Assembly (NCBI GenBank): GCA_032433595.1
Contig: JASWJB010000424.1
Span: forward strand, 1 to 31,090
Reading direction: 5' to 3'
Length of the DNA stretch: 31,090 nt
Source: Conoideocrella luteorostrata
Lineage: Eukaryota > Ascomycota > Sordariomycetes > Hypocreales > Clavicipitaceae
A model generated the notes under the pieces. The model saw only the letters and a program-made list of their open reading frames with translations, did not search any database and was not told the origin of the DNA. The position numbers and the translations under genes were made by a program. The first letter of the stretch is position 1; the number at the start of each line of letters is the position of its first letter. Below are positions 10,801 to 23,119 of the stretch, piece by piece.

Positions 10801-11879
10801 ACCTGCGGGAATGACGAGATGCCGCTGCGTCTGAGCCGGGAATTTGCGCGAGTCGTATTAATGTATCCCGTACGGAGAACAATACAGGATATTCAAAGGA
10901 TGTGGTTTATTAGTACATGTTCCCTGCTTTCCGTACAGGAATATCGTCCCATGGAGAGCAGTGTTGTTAATCAAAGGATTTGATTCACATGTTCCAACTG
11001 GGATCCAAGTTGTCGCGTGTGCCGCCTGCCGCCTGAACCTGGGTAATGAGCCGAATAATGGGTTGGTCCGCGATGCTTCCTGCATACAGAGTACACTTAT
11101 TGTTGATGCTGATGATGTGATGTCGACCTCCTGCCACACATGCATGACGAGGCTTGCGGAGCACAGCGCTCTTTCGATATTGAGGCTTGGTAGCATCCAC
11201 TAGAGCCAGGCCAGGCCAGCAGCACCCAAGCTCGCACGGTTTCATAGAAAAAGGCAAGACAGTGACTGCGACATCAGGCAATGAGGTCTTTCCGCTCGCC
11301 CCCCTGCGCAGGATGCTTGGCTTGCTTCTGGTCTTTGGCGATGGGTATCCTGTCCAGCAACCTATGCTCGTGACACATTATCGGCTGAGAAGAGAAACAA
11401 GTCTTTGCACTGTGCTCCACCCACCGTGTCCCGTCTTTTTGGCGTCCCCGGTTCGACACGAAGTAGAAGCAATTTATGCGCTATCGTGGTTTCTCAAGCA
11501 CGGTGCAGGTCCTTGTGTTTGTCGGCGAACTACTCCGTAGGGGCTACTGAATTATTATGCAGACTTGACTACAGCAACGTGTGCAATATTGCAATTCGGG
11601 TTGTACTGTGGTTAGACCTGTTCAAAAAGGAGTGGTTGCAACTACTGCGAAAGTATCGGTCAACGGGAAGAGATGCAGGAACTCACGTTGCTTCCCTCTT
11701 GTTCTTTTCTATACCTTTATGTTTTATGCTGTGAATGGAACAAGAGTATATCAGGCCATGTTCCTGCTGTCATATTGGAGACCTTGTTGTCATACACTTT
11801 AAGTCAATGGATCTTGGTCAGGCCGTTGTATTAGGTATATACCGATGCTGTAAGGTACATACCAAGGGGAGAAGAAGGT
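7885..11879. other. Gene-free interval after the kinase gene
   Basis: No gene could be supported on either strand. Open frames stay under about 155 codons and are not recognisable. One of 102 codons at 8891-9199 has plausible composition, but it ends in a copy of the dispersed motif. Exact motif copies lie at 8329, 9170, 10163, 10717, 10728 and 11532, with many one-base variants. The part next to 7884 should hold the kinase terminator region. Confidence 0.45.
10717..10735. repeat. Two direct copies of the dispersed motif
   Basis: TACGGAGT occurs twice in the same orientation, eleven bases from start to start (10717 and 10728). The first copy is preceded by AAG and the second by ATG. It shows that the unit can stand in tandem as well as in palindromes. 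Confidence 0.9.
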
Positions 11880-13400
11880 GACATAATTCTGCGTAATACG
11901 GCCTTCCTGTAACAGCCTGGTTACCGACATCAGACAGAGCACGGAGTTCCATTGTCATGCATCTGGTCGAGGAAGGTCATAGAGTTGTTACAAAGGATGC
12001 TGCGATCCCTTCAGAAGATCTCGACGCCTTTTTTTGCAAGGCAACACGGGGGGTTGAAAGGGTGAACGCAACCAAAAAGAAAAGAAAAGAAAGGAGAAGT
12101 TTAGCCTCTTGATAAGAGAGCGTGTGTAGTGCAGGGGCCATGCTACTATGAGGTTGTTAGTATTGATATTCGTTACAGAACCGGCTCAAACTCAGAGTCA
12201 TAGTGTTGGGCGTCTTACATCTTTGTATCGTTTCAAAACCAAAATGGGTAACATATCGGCCAAGATATTTTATCTTATAACCTCTAAGATCCTCATGAAT
12301 GAGGAAGGAGTGGCAGCCACTGAATACAGCCAGTCATATAGCATCAGCTGTCCCATGGCCTATCTATTATTCCAATTAATTGCATCTCTGTTATTGCATT
12401 CAGTGCATGACACTTGATGATAACCTCGGTAGGTCGAAATAACAGTGTATGGCTTCATTTTTTCCACAGCGGTAAGTCTTTACTCTTCACCTTGTGGATA
12501 TTTTCAATCGATAAGATATACGCTGTATTACCTTCGAGCATGAAAAAGCATGCGTTTCTCGCCGCCTTACCAGACTCCCCAAAGCTCATAGCACACCGTA
12601 TTAATGTGTACCTATTGATCTTTATTGCACCCATGTGAATGGCATTTATTAGGAGCCAATCAGGGCCATCTGTTACCAAGGAGGATAATGAGTCATTACT
12701 GTACCACCGGAGCTCTACTCGATATCTCGCCGCAATGTACGTAAGCATTGCACCGTAATCAGCAACTAAGCCACAACCATGTTTTGTATGTACTCTGTGT
12801 CAGACGGATCGAGAGTAACAACAAAAACTCTAGGCCCGCTGTTTCAAAGCTTTGCGTCGCATCAATAGGTACAAGCATTACGGGCAGAAATGCTTGACCT
12901 CCCCATGATAATTTGTGGCGCAGACTAAGCCATTTGGGAAGTGCAAATTCCTTCCGCGCAGCCATCTGACCTGAATATTGTAGCTGGAGCACGAGGCAAC
13001 TATGGTAGCCCTCCGTACAGTAATGTTGTGCTATGCCACGGAGTAGAGTGAGCGCTTCGAAAGTACCGCGTTAGCGTATGCTGTTATGTTTTAGCTGCGT
13101 CGGTAATAACGCAATCGTGACAGCTCCGCTATGACTCCTTCAAAAACTCGACTGAGGTTTAGTTATTATTAGCGCTGGTTATTTAGTCCTCAATGCTCTT
13201 AAAAGACGGTAGTCGCGGCACTAAGAAAAGGGATAGGTCGCTTGGCGGAGATTGATGCGCAGAAACACGGCTGGTGTCTGACTACGCACTGTGCTTTGTA
13301 CTTGGTGCTCTCACTCAGCGTAGTGTGGTAATGATGCTGCTAGGTGTAGATATATTGCGGCGTGATAATTTCGTCTCACGCTTTAGCCTCGCTGCGTGAT
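11880..13400. other. AT-richer gene-free interval, possibly a worn repeat
   Basis: The base composition is visibly more AT-rich between about 12100 and 13000 than on either side. Adjacent minus-strand open frames at 12455-12748 and 12759-12992 may be shreds of an old mobile element, but no domain can be named. An A/G-only tract lies at 12073-12099. Few dispersed motifs occur here: none of the exact 8-mer between 11540 and 13493. Confidence 0.35.
12073..12099. repeat. Purine-only low-complexity tract
   Basis: A run of A and G only, built on AAAAG units. Such tracts are common in fungal intergenic DNA, and I can assign no function. Confidence 0.85.
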
Positions 13401-14738
13401 TCGAGGGGTATGTAGCACGAGTGCGGCCGATGGCCGCTGTTGGCCAGACCTGAACTGGTTCGTGGCTGATATGAGAGCCGCATCACACCCTGTTACGGAG
13501 TAATTTCGTAATGTGGTACCGATCCGAGCCAGACAGGGAAGACTGCTGGAGTAGTAGTTGTTGCGTTGTAATTGTTGTACGGTTATTAGGGGCAGCAAGA
13601 TTGCGGTACCGACGGTGTCTGTCTGATGTTGGGCTTGGGTTAATGGTACAATGGTCGGCGGTGTTTAATGGGACAAGGGGTCCTGCTGTCGATTTGTGAG
13701 CAGCCTGGCGGGGTCGTGCAGATGGGATCATTCAAGTGGATGGGATGAAGAGGAACGGGGTTGAAGGGGTGTCTGATGGGGTTTGATGAATAGTTAATAG
13801 AATGAATGGACAGGTGGATGGGCGGTCGGCATTGACACAGTGCACAAGTCCAGCACAATATGGCAGGCACAAGATGACAGAGACGAGTCGCCCACTTACT
13901 ACCTAGGGAGTAATGTACTCCGTACACTCTACTCTATACTGAGGACACATGTGGCCAGTACGTCGATCCCGACATTTGATCACTGATCCAACGCAGGCTG
14001 GTAGCCATGCCCTGGGAGAAAACCCAACAGGAGTACGGAGTACGCGTGGACCCAGTTGATCAGTCCCAGGCAGAGTTCCATTCTAGGCTAGCCTGTACTG
14101 TGCGGTACATTCCTCGGGCTCTCAAGCCTCTCTTCGTACTGCACGCGAGGAACTTGTTGCTTCACCGGTGGAGAGTGAGTGGGTGGCTCCAGACCCTGAG
14201 AAGAGAGCGTTGAGGCGCAGAAGATTGGGTGAGGGGGCTGCGGAGCTGACACCGGCTGGGGGGGGTTCACTACTAAGTCACCAGCCAAGGCAACCGACCC
14301 AGACCCTTTTTGGCCGTTGCAACAGGTCAGATATGAAGGCTTTTTCTTTTTTTTTGCCAGTGTCCGGTGCCGCTAACAAGCAATCACTGGGGGCAATGGC
14401 TGCTGGCCAACCCGCCGATGCCGCCGAACACCGAGCACCACGCCCAGGCATACTACCCAGGCTCCCAGGCAGTTGCAAATTGAACTAGTCCACCCGTCCA
14501 CTTCTGATGCGCCAGCTTGGTTGCGCTAACAAACGCACCACACGATGTTGAACAAAGGTCGTTTCGTATCTGACCGCCTCGACGGTGTACCAATCCCTTA
14601 CCTGAGGACGAGCCAACGAGCTACCGAAAACCCAATTATGCATCTCAGCGTCCTTGCCGATGGTTGTATTCATCCACTCTGAGCGGTACCGGGGTCAGCG
14701 CCACGGACAAACACCGAAGCCCCAGCCTAATGAAGACA

Positions 14739-14777
14739 AGACACACACACCAACACACACGCACACGCAAACACACA
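14739..14777. repeat. Imperfect (CA)n microsatellite
   Basis: Alternating C/A with a few interruptions (CAA, GCA). No gene is associated with it. Confidence 0.9.
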
Positions 14778-16630
14778 TTCAGAGGCGCCGTGCCAGACCA
14801 GACCACGCCAGTGGGCGGCCCTGTCCTTCTGTCACATCTTCGACTTTGTTGGCGGTCCGACAATGCAAGGTTCTTCCTGTTCACGCGCCTCTATTGTCCG
14901 CAAAACTTCGACGCTTTCGCTTGCCAGGCTACGATTTCCAGACCCCTGTCACGCAAGCAGGAGGAATGACCTGCGTGCTGTGATGCGGACGAGGTATTAC
15001 ATTATCACTTGTGCATGCCTTTCCTGACTTCCTTGTCCTCGCCTTGACCAGCCCGTCGATGGGAGGCAATTCCGAGCCATTGCAGCCGTCAACCCGTGAG
15101 CGCCACCACACGAGGCCACGGGAGCATGTTGTACAAATAGAATGACGGAAGCGATCATACTGTATGATTGCATAGGAAAGCAGCTTGTGTTGCTTGCTCG
15201 TTTGGCGGTGCTGCTCCATCGGCCAGTCCAAGTGCTTTTCATTGAACTCTTGCTGATATTTGACTCGACCTCTGGGTCTCGGCGTTCTAGCTGTACATTT
15301 GTCCCTGGAAGCAGACTGTACCGTAGACCCTGCCATTCTAATGGCATTGTCTGCTACTCCGCAATTATCATGGAACGACCACGATTTTGGACAAGAGGCC
15401 AGTCAGTCCTCTCATCGTTACTCGCACAGGCTGGATCACCACAGCTCGCCCGGCCCGGTCTTTTGGCGGCGGCTTGAGCGGAACGGAACTGTGGATGCAG
15501 ATCGGTGCTGACGGTGGGCAGCAGTGGAACATGGACTTCTCCGCCCTCCGTATTCTTGAATCCCAGCTTGTTGAGTAGAAAGGGAAAACATGGTTCACGC
15601 AATGCAGCTGGCTAGTGTCATTCCAGCTGGACATTATCCTGCATTACGAAAGTGCTAAGTTAGTCCATTCTCCGTACCGAGTACAGTACTCCTTGCCTAC
15701 TTCCCGAACTGGGTGTGGTGACACGACAATCCATTTCAGCCTGGACAACAAGGGTTGGTCAACATTCTCAAACGCCGCATCTTGTCTGATAGTTTACTCA
15801 CGACATGGATGTGTAGGAGTGACTGTCAGTTGTTTCTGTAGCCAGGTGTCTATCAATCTCATTCTGATGACCATAGTGTATATGCGGACCGAAAAAGAGT
15901 GCCTCTGAGGCCACAGCAAATAACCACCGCCAATACATTTCCCGTACCAGGCTAGGCAAACTGCGAGACAACAGATTGCAGAGACTCCTTCTTGTGCAGG
16001 CTGTTGAACCCTCCGAGCAAAGGCATGAAAGCATACCAGCCGTCTGGTGGGCACACCAACGACGGCCAATGGGCCACTCACAAGGGCGGGTTGTGGCACA
16101 ACAAGCCCAATCCGTGTGATATGGATGGGTCATATTGTAGGCTTGGTCGGTTCAGGCTGTGAACGCCACAGCCAACCGGCTGTAGCTGGTCATGGCTACC
16201 CGTTCTGCCTTGGCACTTGCGCGGAGCTCTCTCTTGGTTATCCTTGCTCTACTCTCCTGCATTGGCACCGTCACCCAAACAGCGGGCCTCGTTGACTGAA
16301 GCATCTACGTGCAGGGAGAGGGAGCCTGCTGGGCGGTCGCTTTGTGTCTCGAGCTGACGGACATGTATCCGCACGACCACTTGCTCCAAACTTAGTTTGT
16401 AGCTACTTGCCGCCTGACTTGCATGGACATCAACCTTGTAGACAGGATACGCCCACTTATGCCCACGTCCTCCCACATCCCTAGATAGATCCGCATATTG
16501 TGTCCAATCTTATCTACCCGTTTTAGCAGGTCTTGCCTGATCCATTGTCGGCACTGACACATGACGATGTGAACAAACGTCTTCCCTCTGCCAACTTTCT
16601 CTCACAAGCGTTGAATGGCCTTGGGCCTCG

Positions 16631-16667
16631 CCCTTTTTCTTCTCTTTCTCTTCTTCTTCTTCTTCCC
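16631..16667. repeat. Pyrimidine tract rich in CTT
   Basis: About 36 bases consist only of C and T, ending in repeated CTT triplets. No intron or promoter can be tied to it. Confidence 0.85.
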
Positions 16668-19059
16668 AAATACGGAGCAGACCAATTTAAGATGGTTCAA
16701 GAAAGTATTGCATGCTTACCCAGGTTTAGTCATGGGAGGGATATTACACAAATATCACCGGAGATGCTTGACTAACTTTTACCTGGGTCATTCTACTGTA
16801 CAATTCATTTTTTCCCCCGGCGGAAGAGGAGGAACCACACAACAGCTCGGACTGACTTACTACTGCAAGTACTGTGCAGGCGTTTTTTCACCTTTGATTA
16901 TGGAGCACACGCACGTAGGAATTAGGGGGTCTATTCCTTGCTATTGACAAGACATATACAGCATGTATAAACCTAAGTGAGAGGTACTGTCTACGATGTG
17001 CGGGCTTGATGCAAATCCTATTCAAGTCGGATGGGGCTAAAGGTTTGATCCGTCGCATCTAATTTGCCGTGAATCCCACTAATAAGAAACAACCATCGCG
17101 ATCTGACGCTGCGGGCCAAAGACGACAAGCCAAGACAGGAAAACATCACACAATAAGCAGCATTATGGACACAAATATGTACAGTATGGTGGGCAAGGTC
17201 TCGTAGAACTGCGTCAATTGGGTTACTAACCAGATGCTTCGCAGCATGATACAAACATACATATTGTACGTGGATTCAATAATACATTGCTGTGCACGTT
17301 TTGCTGACGTCTTTACAAAGTAGGCTAGGGATATGTTTATCGCCTCAACGAAGTCGCGAGTTCAATGGATTGCCTACACCAGGGTGGGGATATGCAATAA
17401 ATCACCCACCGCCCACCACCCACCAAGGAGTACGGAGTCACTATGCCAGTAGATTGTACTCCGTATTTGAAAAGGTTTGCCTCTACGGCCAATGGCCCAC
17501 GTACTCCCGTTGCCCTAGCCGACGTTTTGTCCTCTCATCTTCCACCCCCAGTGTACATGCAGTAAGCTTTAGTTATCATTGCACATCTTTCCAAGGTTCA
17601 GCAGTCAAGTCTGAGTGCTCCGTACTGGCACTTGGCAATAAAGCTAAACCTTTCACCCATAGTGCCGTGGATTTGAACTTTGTGGCCCTCCCTTTCAATA
17701 GAACAGCCAATTTGTCCCCCCCTCCCTTCGGAGCTCTAGACGTGGCCATGGATTGAACCGTGTATTTGAGAAAGGACATAAGATGTGGGGCCGCGCGAAG
17801 GCAATTGAATTCCAAGGACTGAGGTCGAGCAACGACTCCGGCTAAGAGCAATGTCAGATTTTGGCTAGGTCCAGTCTTCCAAGCCCAGTGGTAAGCGCAC
17901 GCCGTCTCGTTTTACACAAACACCAAAATCAGGAGCAGTTGCGTCCATGTTAAAGCCAATTAATGCTGTTCTGCGCAGAAACTGACCAGCTGAGTGGTTG
18001 GCGGCGGATTTATTCAGACCCCCCATGTGTAAACTAGATCTTTCTCCCTCGCTTCTACGACCGGGGTGTGCATCGCTATTTTACACTTGCAGCGGCAAGG
18101 AAGAACCAGAGAGACATGGTTTTTATTCTCCAAGAGGTCGGGGCCACTCCGCACACAAACGGTAGCATTGCCATGACAGGCAACAGTGCCCACCCCTTTG
18201 CCTAGTCGTCTGGGATCCTCTGAACCAGCCAGGCGGCGCTCGCGCGGTGCAAGGTTTCCAATGGTTCAGGTCTGCTTGGACCTGGTAGCCAAGATCCCTG
18301 ATTCTCATATCCTTCGCGGTCACTGTTCCCTGGCAACTGATTCGCCCTGCTTTGGCTGCTTTGGATGGCACGGGGGCAAGGTTTGGATGCCCCTGCGTGA
18401 CTTGCGTGACTGGCGGCCGTCTTTGCTCCGGTGTGTTTGAATCATTTGCTTCGTGCTCCGTCGCGTCCCTATCGATGATAGTGTACTCCGTAGAGCACGA
18501 CGGCCCTGTGACGTCCTCATCCATGCATGCATCTATGGTGAACAGCCTGCTTGCCTTCAGACCTTGTATGCTGGTAGGTGCTGCGGAGTAGCCCGATGGG
18601 AACACGGACGGGCATCACGGTTCATCTCGGTTTGGCGTTGAGAGGTTACAGAGTCGTGAGGTGAAGCAGGACTATCAGTACTCCGTGCGCCTCCTACATC
18701 GGAATGTGAGCATTTGCAGCTCCGTTCCAGAGACGACCGTCAACTGGTGTCATCATGCGCCTCCAACTGACGCCGCGCACCGCAAGACGCAAGCTAGACG
18801 ACGCAATCGAGCCATGTGCAGTTCGGTTTCGGCAGTCCAGGCTGGCTTGGCTGGGTGATGATGGTGCGGTGGATGGGCGGTGGCAGACAAGCACAATAGG
18901 TTCGGCTCCGTAAGTGCCATTATTATGGGCCAGTGAGCATATTCGACTCTGCTATACTCCGACTGCACAATACAACACGACAAGGTGACTTGGGAAGAGG
19001 GGACTGGCAACACTGGGAGGCAACACTGGGGCCCCCATCAGGAGCGAAGGAGATAGTTA

Positions 19060-19086
19060 GTTCGAATCCCACCGCCCCAAATGGTG
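19060..19086 (+). other. tRNA 3'-end-like fragment
   Basis: The string TTCGAATCCCACCGCCCCA looks like the T loop, T-stem half and acceptor 3' half of a tRNA. The 5' halves do not pair: no GGGGCGG lies 60-90 bases upstream and the T stem is mismatched. It is at best a tRNA-derived remnant and may be chance. Confidence 0.2.
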
Positions 19087-19969
19087 CGCTATTGTCTTGT
19101 GCAAGTCGGAACGGCCGCGAGGTGGTCCCCCGGATTATGGAACCCTTCTCCGAGGTGGGGATTGTATTTTTTTTCTTTCATACTTTTTTTTGGTCTTGCT
19201 TTCCCATTCCACCAAAGTAATCCATCCGATGAGACATCCTTGCCCTAGCTCCTCTTGTCTAGTATGACGCAGGTGTTTGATCAAGAACACAACCCAGATT
19301 CTCATCTGTGTAAAAACCACCCCTCCCCCCCTTTTCCTGACTTTTCACGCCTCCTTTGCGCCTCTAACTTCTCCACGCATATGGCACCGGAACAGAAGGC
19401 AAGCTGCGCGCTACGCAACCCTGGACATTGGAATAATTGTTTCTGGAGAGGTCAACCGTCGATACCGAACCAACAGCTTCGAGGAAGGTGGGGGGGGCGT
19501 GATGAGACCGCCTTTGCACCCCCCCTGCCCTTCTAACCTTTGATGGCCCTTGTTCCTAATGATGAATGTACCGCAGCATGCCACACGCAAAATACGTGTG
19601 CGGCCCCATCACCACCAGCGCTATGCTGTCTGTTAACCTCAGCCTCTACCATTCTTGGCCCACTTCCGAGATCCATGATCTGTGTGTGTACTCCGTATGG
19701 AGTACAGAGCAGTAAGTGCTGGGTTTGGATCTGGCCTGCGGCTAACACCAGAGTTTGGACCCACGCCATACTCTCAAACCACACCCTCCTTGACGAATGG
19801 AGCCATTTCGTTTTGCCCAATCCCTCGAATCGCACACCCTTTTGACTTTCGAGACACTCCTGCCCCAAACCTCGAGATACATAATCTAAAGAAAGCCCTT
19901 TTATATAATGGACATTCTCCCAGTTGCCGCAAGATAAAACCTTCATCAATACTTGACGGCACCGAACAC

Positions 19970-19977
19970 TATATAAT
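19970..19977 (+). promoter_or_regulatory. Possible TATA box of the acidic-tail gene
   Basis: TATATAAT lies 132 bases before the ATG at 20102. A second TATATAA is at 19902-19908. Between the box and the start the sequence is C/A-rich and lacks an in-frame upstream ATG, like a fungal leader. The transcription start is not known. Confidence 0.35.
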
Positions 19978-20101
19978 CCTCGACATTTCAGCAGAAAAAT
20001 AACACAGCCTTCATCACAGTCGAACACTTACTCTTGCGAGCATACTCTCTGCATTACACTCTACGGCCAGGTCGAATAGTAGACTTTTGCAGACTACCAT
20101 C

Positions 20102-21163
20102 ATGATGTATCCAACTTACGGAGGTCACACTCCCGATACACTGCCTTTATCATATCCACAAGATGTTTACCTCGACGAGTCAACAACACAAAGAGCTATG
20201 CCACAAGCGGCACGGAGATTATCAAAAGGCTCAGGTGTGCAGCAACAACGAGCGGGAACTGCCATGCGGGTATCAAAACCAAATAGCACCAGCAACAGTC
20301 CTAGATCCTCGAGCATGGCAAGTCGCAGACGCACAATGATAGGGACTGATGTATGGACACCTCATCGACAACAACAAATTATGGATTATTTCTCTGCTCC
20401 TCCGAAACAAACCTCTCGACCTCTCAGTTGGCATCCATCCTCGTATCTCCAAATCACGCAACAACCCGCACAACAGCAGCATCCACAACAACAGACAGGC
20501 TATGTGTTTCTAACTCCAAGTTTGTATGGTACCGATTACAATGACTTGTATGGGAGCCAGCCTCACTTTTCACCAATGATGGCGTCCTACTCCAACGATA
20601 CGTCTCCTTCTTCGGCCTATTCTCCTCTCCCATTATTCCCAGCCTCTGACCAGGCGCAATATGCGCATACGGATGGATGGGATAGGCCTCAAAAGACAGA
20701 ACCTGCATATCCATCGAACGAAAGCTTGGGGATGCCAGAGCCTTTCCCAATGCTGAACAACACAGCGCATACAAAAAGCATTGCGGCCGGTGGTCTTGAC
20801 TGGAACTCATTTATTGTTCAAGGATTTAACAACACAACTCCCCCAACCCCAGAGGCATTTTCTCAGCCCCAACAGCAACCGGCAATGTCCGGGGAGGCCA
20901 CCGTCGCATATGAAGCCTTGGATGAACCCGAAGAAGAGGGCGAAATTCTTGTCGGCATGGGGCTCTATGATACTCCTGAGAAGGTCTATGAGGATCCCCA
21001 GCTGAACAACTACCGATCTACGGTTTCGTCTCTTTGGGGATCATCTTGCCGTCCTCTAGAACCTAGGGGCAAGGGACTTAAGTTGGAGGAGACATGGGAG
21101 CCGCCAACAAAGACCGACGATGATGAAGACGATGACGAGGACGAAGAGGGAGACGACGAGTAA
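20102..21163 (+). CDS. Disordered protein with acidic tail, function unknown
   Basis: A single exon of 353 residues starts MMYPTYGGHTPDT. I do not know its function. The first 270 residues are low in hydrophobics and rich in Gln, Ser, Pro and Thr, with QQ runs (HRQQQI, QPAQQQHPQQQ) and a basic stretch SRRRT near residue 80. The C-terminal part looks more constrained: EEEGEILVGMGLYDTP, then YEDPQLNNYRSTVSSLWGSS and LEPRGKGLKLEETWEPP, followed by an Asp/Glu-only tail (DDDEDDDEDEEGDDE). No signal peptide or membrane segment is visible. The long open frame, the start context ATCATGATG and TATA-like boxes upstream support a real gene. I have the impression that the C-terminal block recurs in hypothetical proteins of other Sordariomycetes, but this is memory, not a search. 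A nuclear regulatory or scaffold role is possible. Confidence 0.78.
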   Translation: MMYPTYGGHTPDTLPLSYPQDVYLDESTTQRAMPQAARRLSKGSGVQQQRAGTAMRVSKPNSTSNSPRSSSMASRRRTMIGTDVWTPHRQQQIMDYFSAPPKQTSRPLSWHPSSYLQITQQPAQQQHPQQQTGYVFLTPSLYGTDYNDLYGSQPHFSPMMASYSNDTSPSSAYSPLPLFPASDQAQYAHTDGWDRPQKTEPAYPSNESLGMPEPFPMLNNTAHTKSIAAGGLDWNSFIVQGFNNTTPPTPEAFSQPQQQPAMSGEATVAYEALDEPEEEGEILVGMGLYDTPEKVYEDPQLNNYRSTVSSLWGSSCRPLEPRGKGLKLEETWEPPTKTDDDEDDDEDEEGDDE

Positions 21164-22573
21164 GCTTATCACCAAGAGGCTTGATACTATGTTCGATTCC
21201 GATAGACCAACTCTCTCGGCTTGGGCGGTGAAGGTTGCATGCAGATCAACTCAATCGCGTCTTCACACACATCCGCTTTGTTTCTCTCCCTCTCTTTCCC
21301 TCTTTTTCTATATTTTTTTCTATTCTGGTTTGGAATTCTCCCACCACGATTCCGGTTTTCCCTAGGAACCGATGTTGGAATGCATAGCACTGAGAAGTTT
21401 TTGGTGATTTCTTTACTGTATCATACTATGGAAGCACTGGGAGCACGGAGCATGGTACGGACACATGCATTGATTGTACGGAGTACAGGATATTAAATGG
21501 GACTATGGAACCCACCAGCTTGGGATATCATAACGGCGCAACGGAATAAGCCCTCTGGAGGAGGCAGTGGGTTGTTGATTCATCCAAAGAATCCCCAAAC
21601 CAGGAAACTATGTACCATAGACGGGCAAGCGACCAATATTACAGGCGCAAATATTAAAGCTAAATGCATGGGCGCGCACCGCAAGGAATGGAGCCTAATT
21701 AAGCCGACATTGAATCCATAACTGAAACTTTATTCCGTATAATAACTACATGGAGAGTGAGCACATGGTGCATAATGTTTGTTGGGTTTTGGTTTCCGGA
21801 AACTGGACCATATTTTGGGTAGCAGCGCCACCTAAATTACTTGATCCGTCAAATCCGACTTGGGCATTGCCAGTCGAGGCATCGTCTTCCCAGGGTATAT
21901 TTGTGGTCTTTCACCTTGTGCATGCACCACATGTTGGTAGCATCGAGTATGCAAGTAGAAAGTAATCTACTGTGCACATAGTACGGAGTACTCCGTGCTT
22001 ATTTATTTTAAGCAAAGATACCGTCCTCGTGTGGCTGCGAGTCAAATTTTGGCGAGCTCCTCGTCTTGCATGACAGGGGGGGCAGCAGGCCCTTGCAGCA
22101 TTTTCATGTGCTGAGATGGGAGGGATGGACGACGTCCTGGGCGGTTCGGGCATGAGAGGCTGGCATGGATGGATGCGTGGTCCAATGCCAAGCGCTAGGT
22201 GCTTTGCCCACATTCAGCGATGATGAGCTGAGCGAGTGTACAATACGGAGTACTCCCTCCCCGTCACTGCTGGTAGTGCAGCCACGCAGCCTGCGGTCAA
22301 CTCTGTAGCCGAGCTGCCACACTATTTGTTTGCGATGCGCACACAGTAACTAGAGCTAGTGGTGGTCCTGGCCCAGCTGGGGGTGGCAAACAGCTAACTC
22401 TGGCACCGACCGACTGTTGACTCCGGTGGAGCAACCAACGGAGTAAGCCGCATACCAGCCTGTGTTGAGTGTTGGGCTGTTGTTGGTAGCAGGCGTGCTG
22501 GCTGGGCGACGGTCCTATGTATTCATTCTGCATAAGGAGTTCATACGCTCAGTCACCATAGGCTAGCCAGCCC

Positions 22574-22614
22574 GTGGGTTCGAACACTCTTTTTTTTTTT
22601 TTAAAAAAAAAAAA
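22574..22614 (+). repeat. T13-A12 palindrome preceded by a Pol III B-box-like sequence
   Basis: Thirteen T (22590-22602) run straight into twelve A (22603-22614), a perfect self-complementary block. Just before it is GTGGGTTCGAACACTC, close to the B-box core GGTTCGAANCC, and about 25 bases further upstream ACGCTCAGTC resembles a shortened A box. A T run is what ends Pol III transcripts. The spacing is too short for a tRNA, so a tRNA-derived relic is the most that can be said. Confidence 0.4.
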
Positions 22615-23104
22615 CGGAGTCCCGTAACTGATTGCGGCCTGGTCATAGCGGAACTTGGCTTCACTAATAGTGCATCTACTAGACTGGCCAATCAATCACC
22701 AGCACCCAGATATAAGCAAAGCAGCCATCTCGCAGCGTATTATATACGCTCCATGCGCCAGCTTGGTCGCGATTGGTGGTATAGTCGTTCGCGCTCACTT
22801 CAACTACGATATTGGAAGGGGCCGGATGGCATCCTTCCGTATTTGCTTGTGAGCGATGCTGTGCTCGCATTTATTCTGTTATGCCGGTACCAGTAGTGTA
22901 TCATGTTAAGTTATATAGTCGAAACGACATAGTTGCATTTAATGGGTCAAGGCGCAAAGAACACGCGAAGAGGGGGGAGGGGGGGGTTGCCACAGCCCGA
23001 TTGAATCAGCTTCCTTACCATGAGCAATTTATTTAAGTTCCATGTGACAAGTGGAAAGAAAAAAAAGAACAAAAAAGAACAGATGATATTTCAGTTCTGT
23101 TGCG

Positions 23105-23119
23105 TACGGAGTACGGAGT
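23105..23119. repeat. Overlapping head-to-tail copies of the dispersed motif
   Basis: TACGGAGTACGGAGT contains two same-strand copies sharing one T, followed by ACTCG. The arrangement equals a 7-bp unit (ACGGAGT) in tandem. The same form on the other strand stands at 6798-6812 inside an intron of the kinase gene. Confidence 0.9.

Larger units (their letters stand above)
13401..20101. other. Gene-free interval upstream of the acidic-tail gene
   Basis: No supported gene. The longest open frames (154 codons at 17292-17756 plus, 160 at 18123-18605 minus, 164 at 19533-20027 minus) contain motif copies or overlap the next promoter, and none shows a known domain. It holds simple tracts at 14739-14777 and 16631-16667, and exact dispersed motifs at 13494, 13917, 14034, 17431, 17458, 18485 and 19690. 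The last 200 bases are the likely promoter and leader of the gene at 20102. Confidence 0.45.

Noticed and set aside
17292..17756. 154-codon open frame on the plus strand
   Set aside because: It spans two motif copies and has no domain. Its start is not a convincing ATG.
18123..18605. 160-codon open frame on the minus strand
   Set aside because: Crosses the motif at 18485; no family resemblance.
19533..20027. 164-codon open frame on the minus strand
   Set aside because: It lies antisense in the presumed promoter of the gene at 20102 and crosses the motif at 19690.
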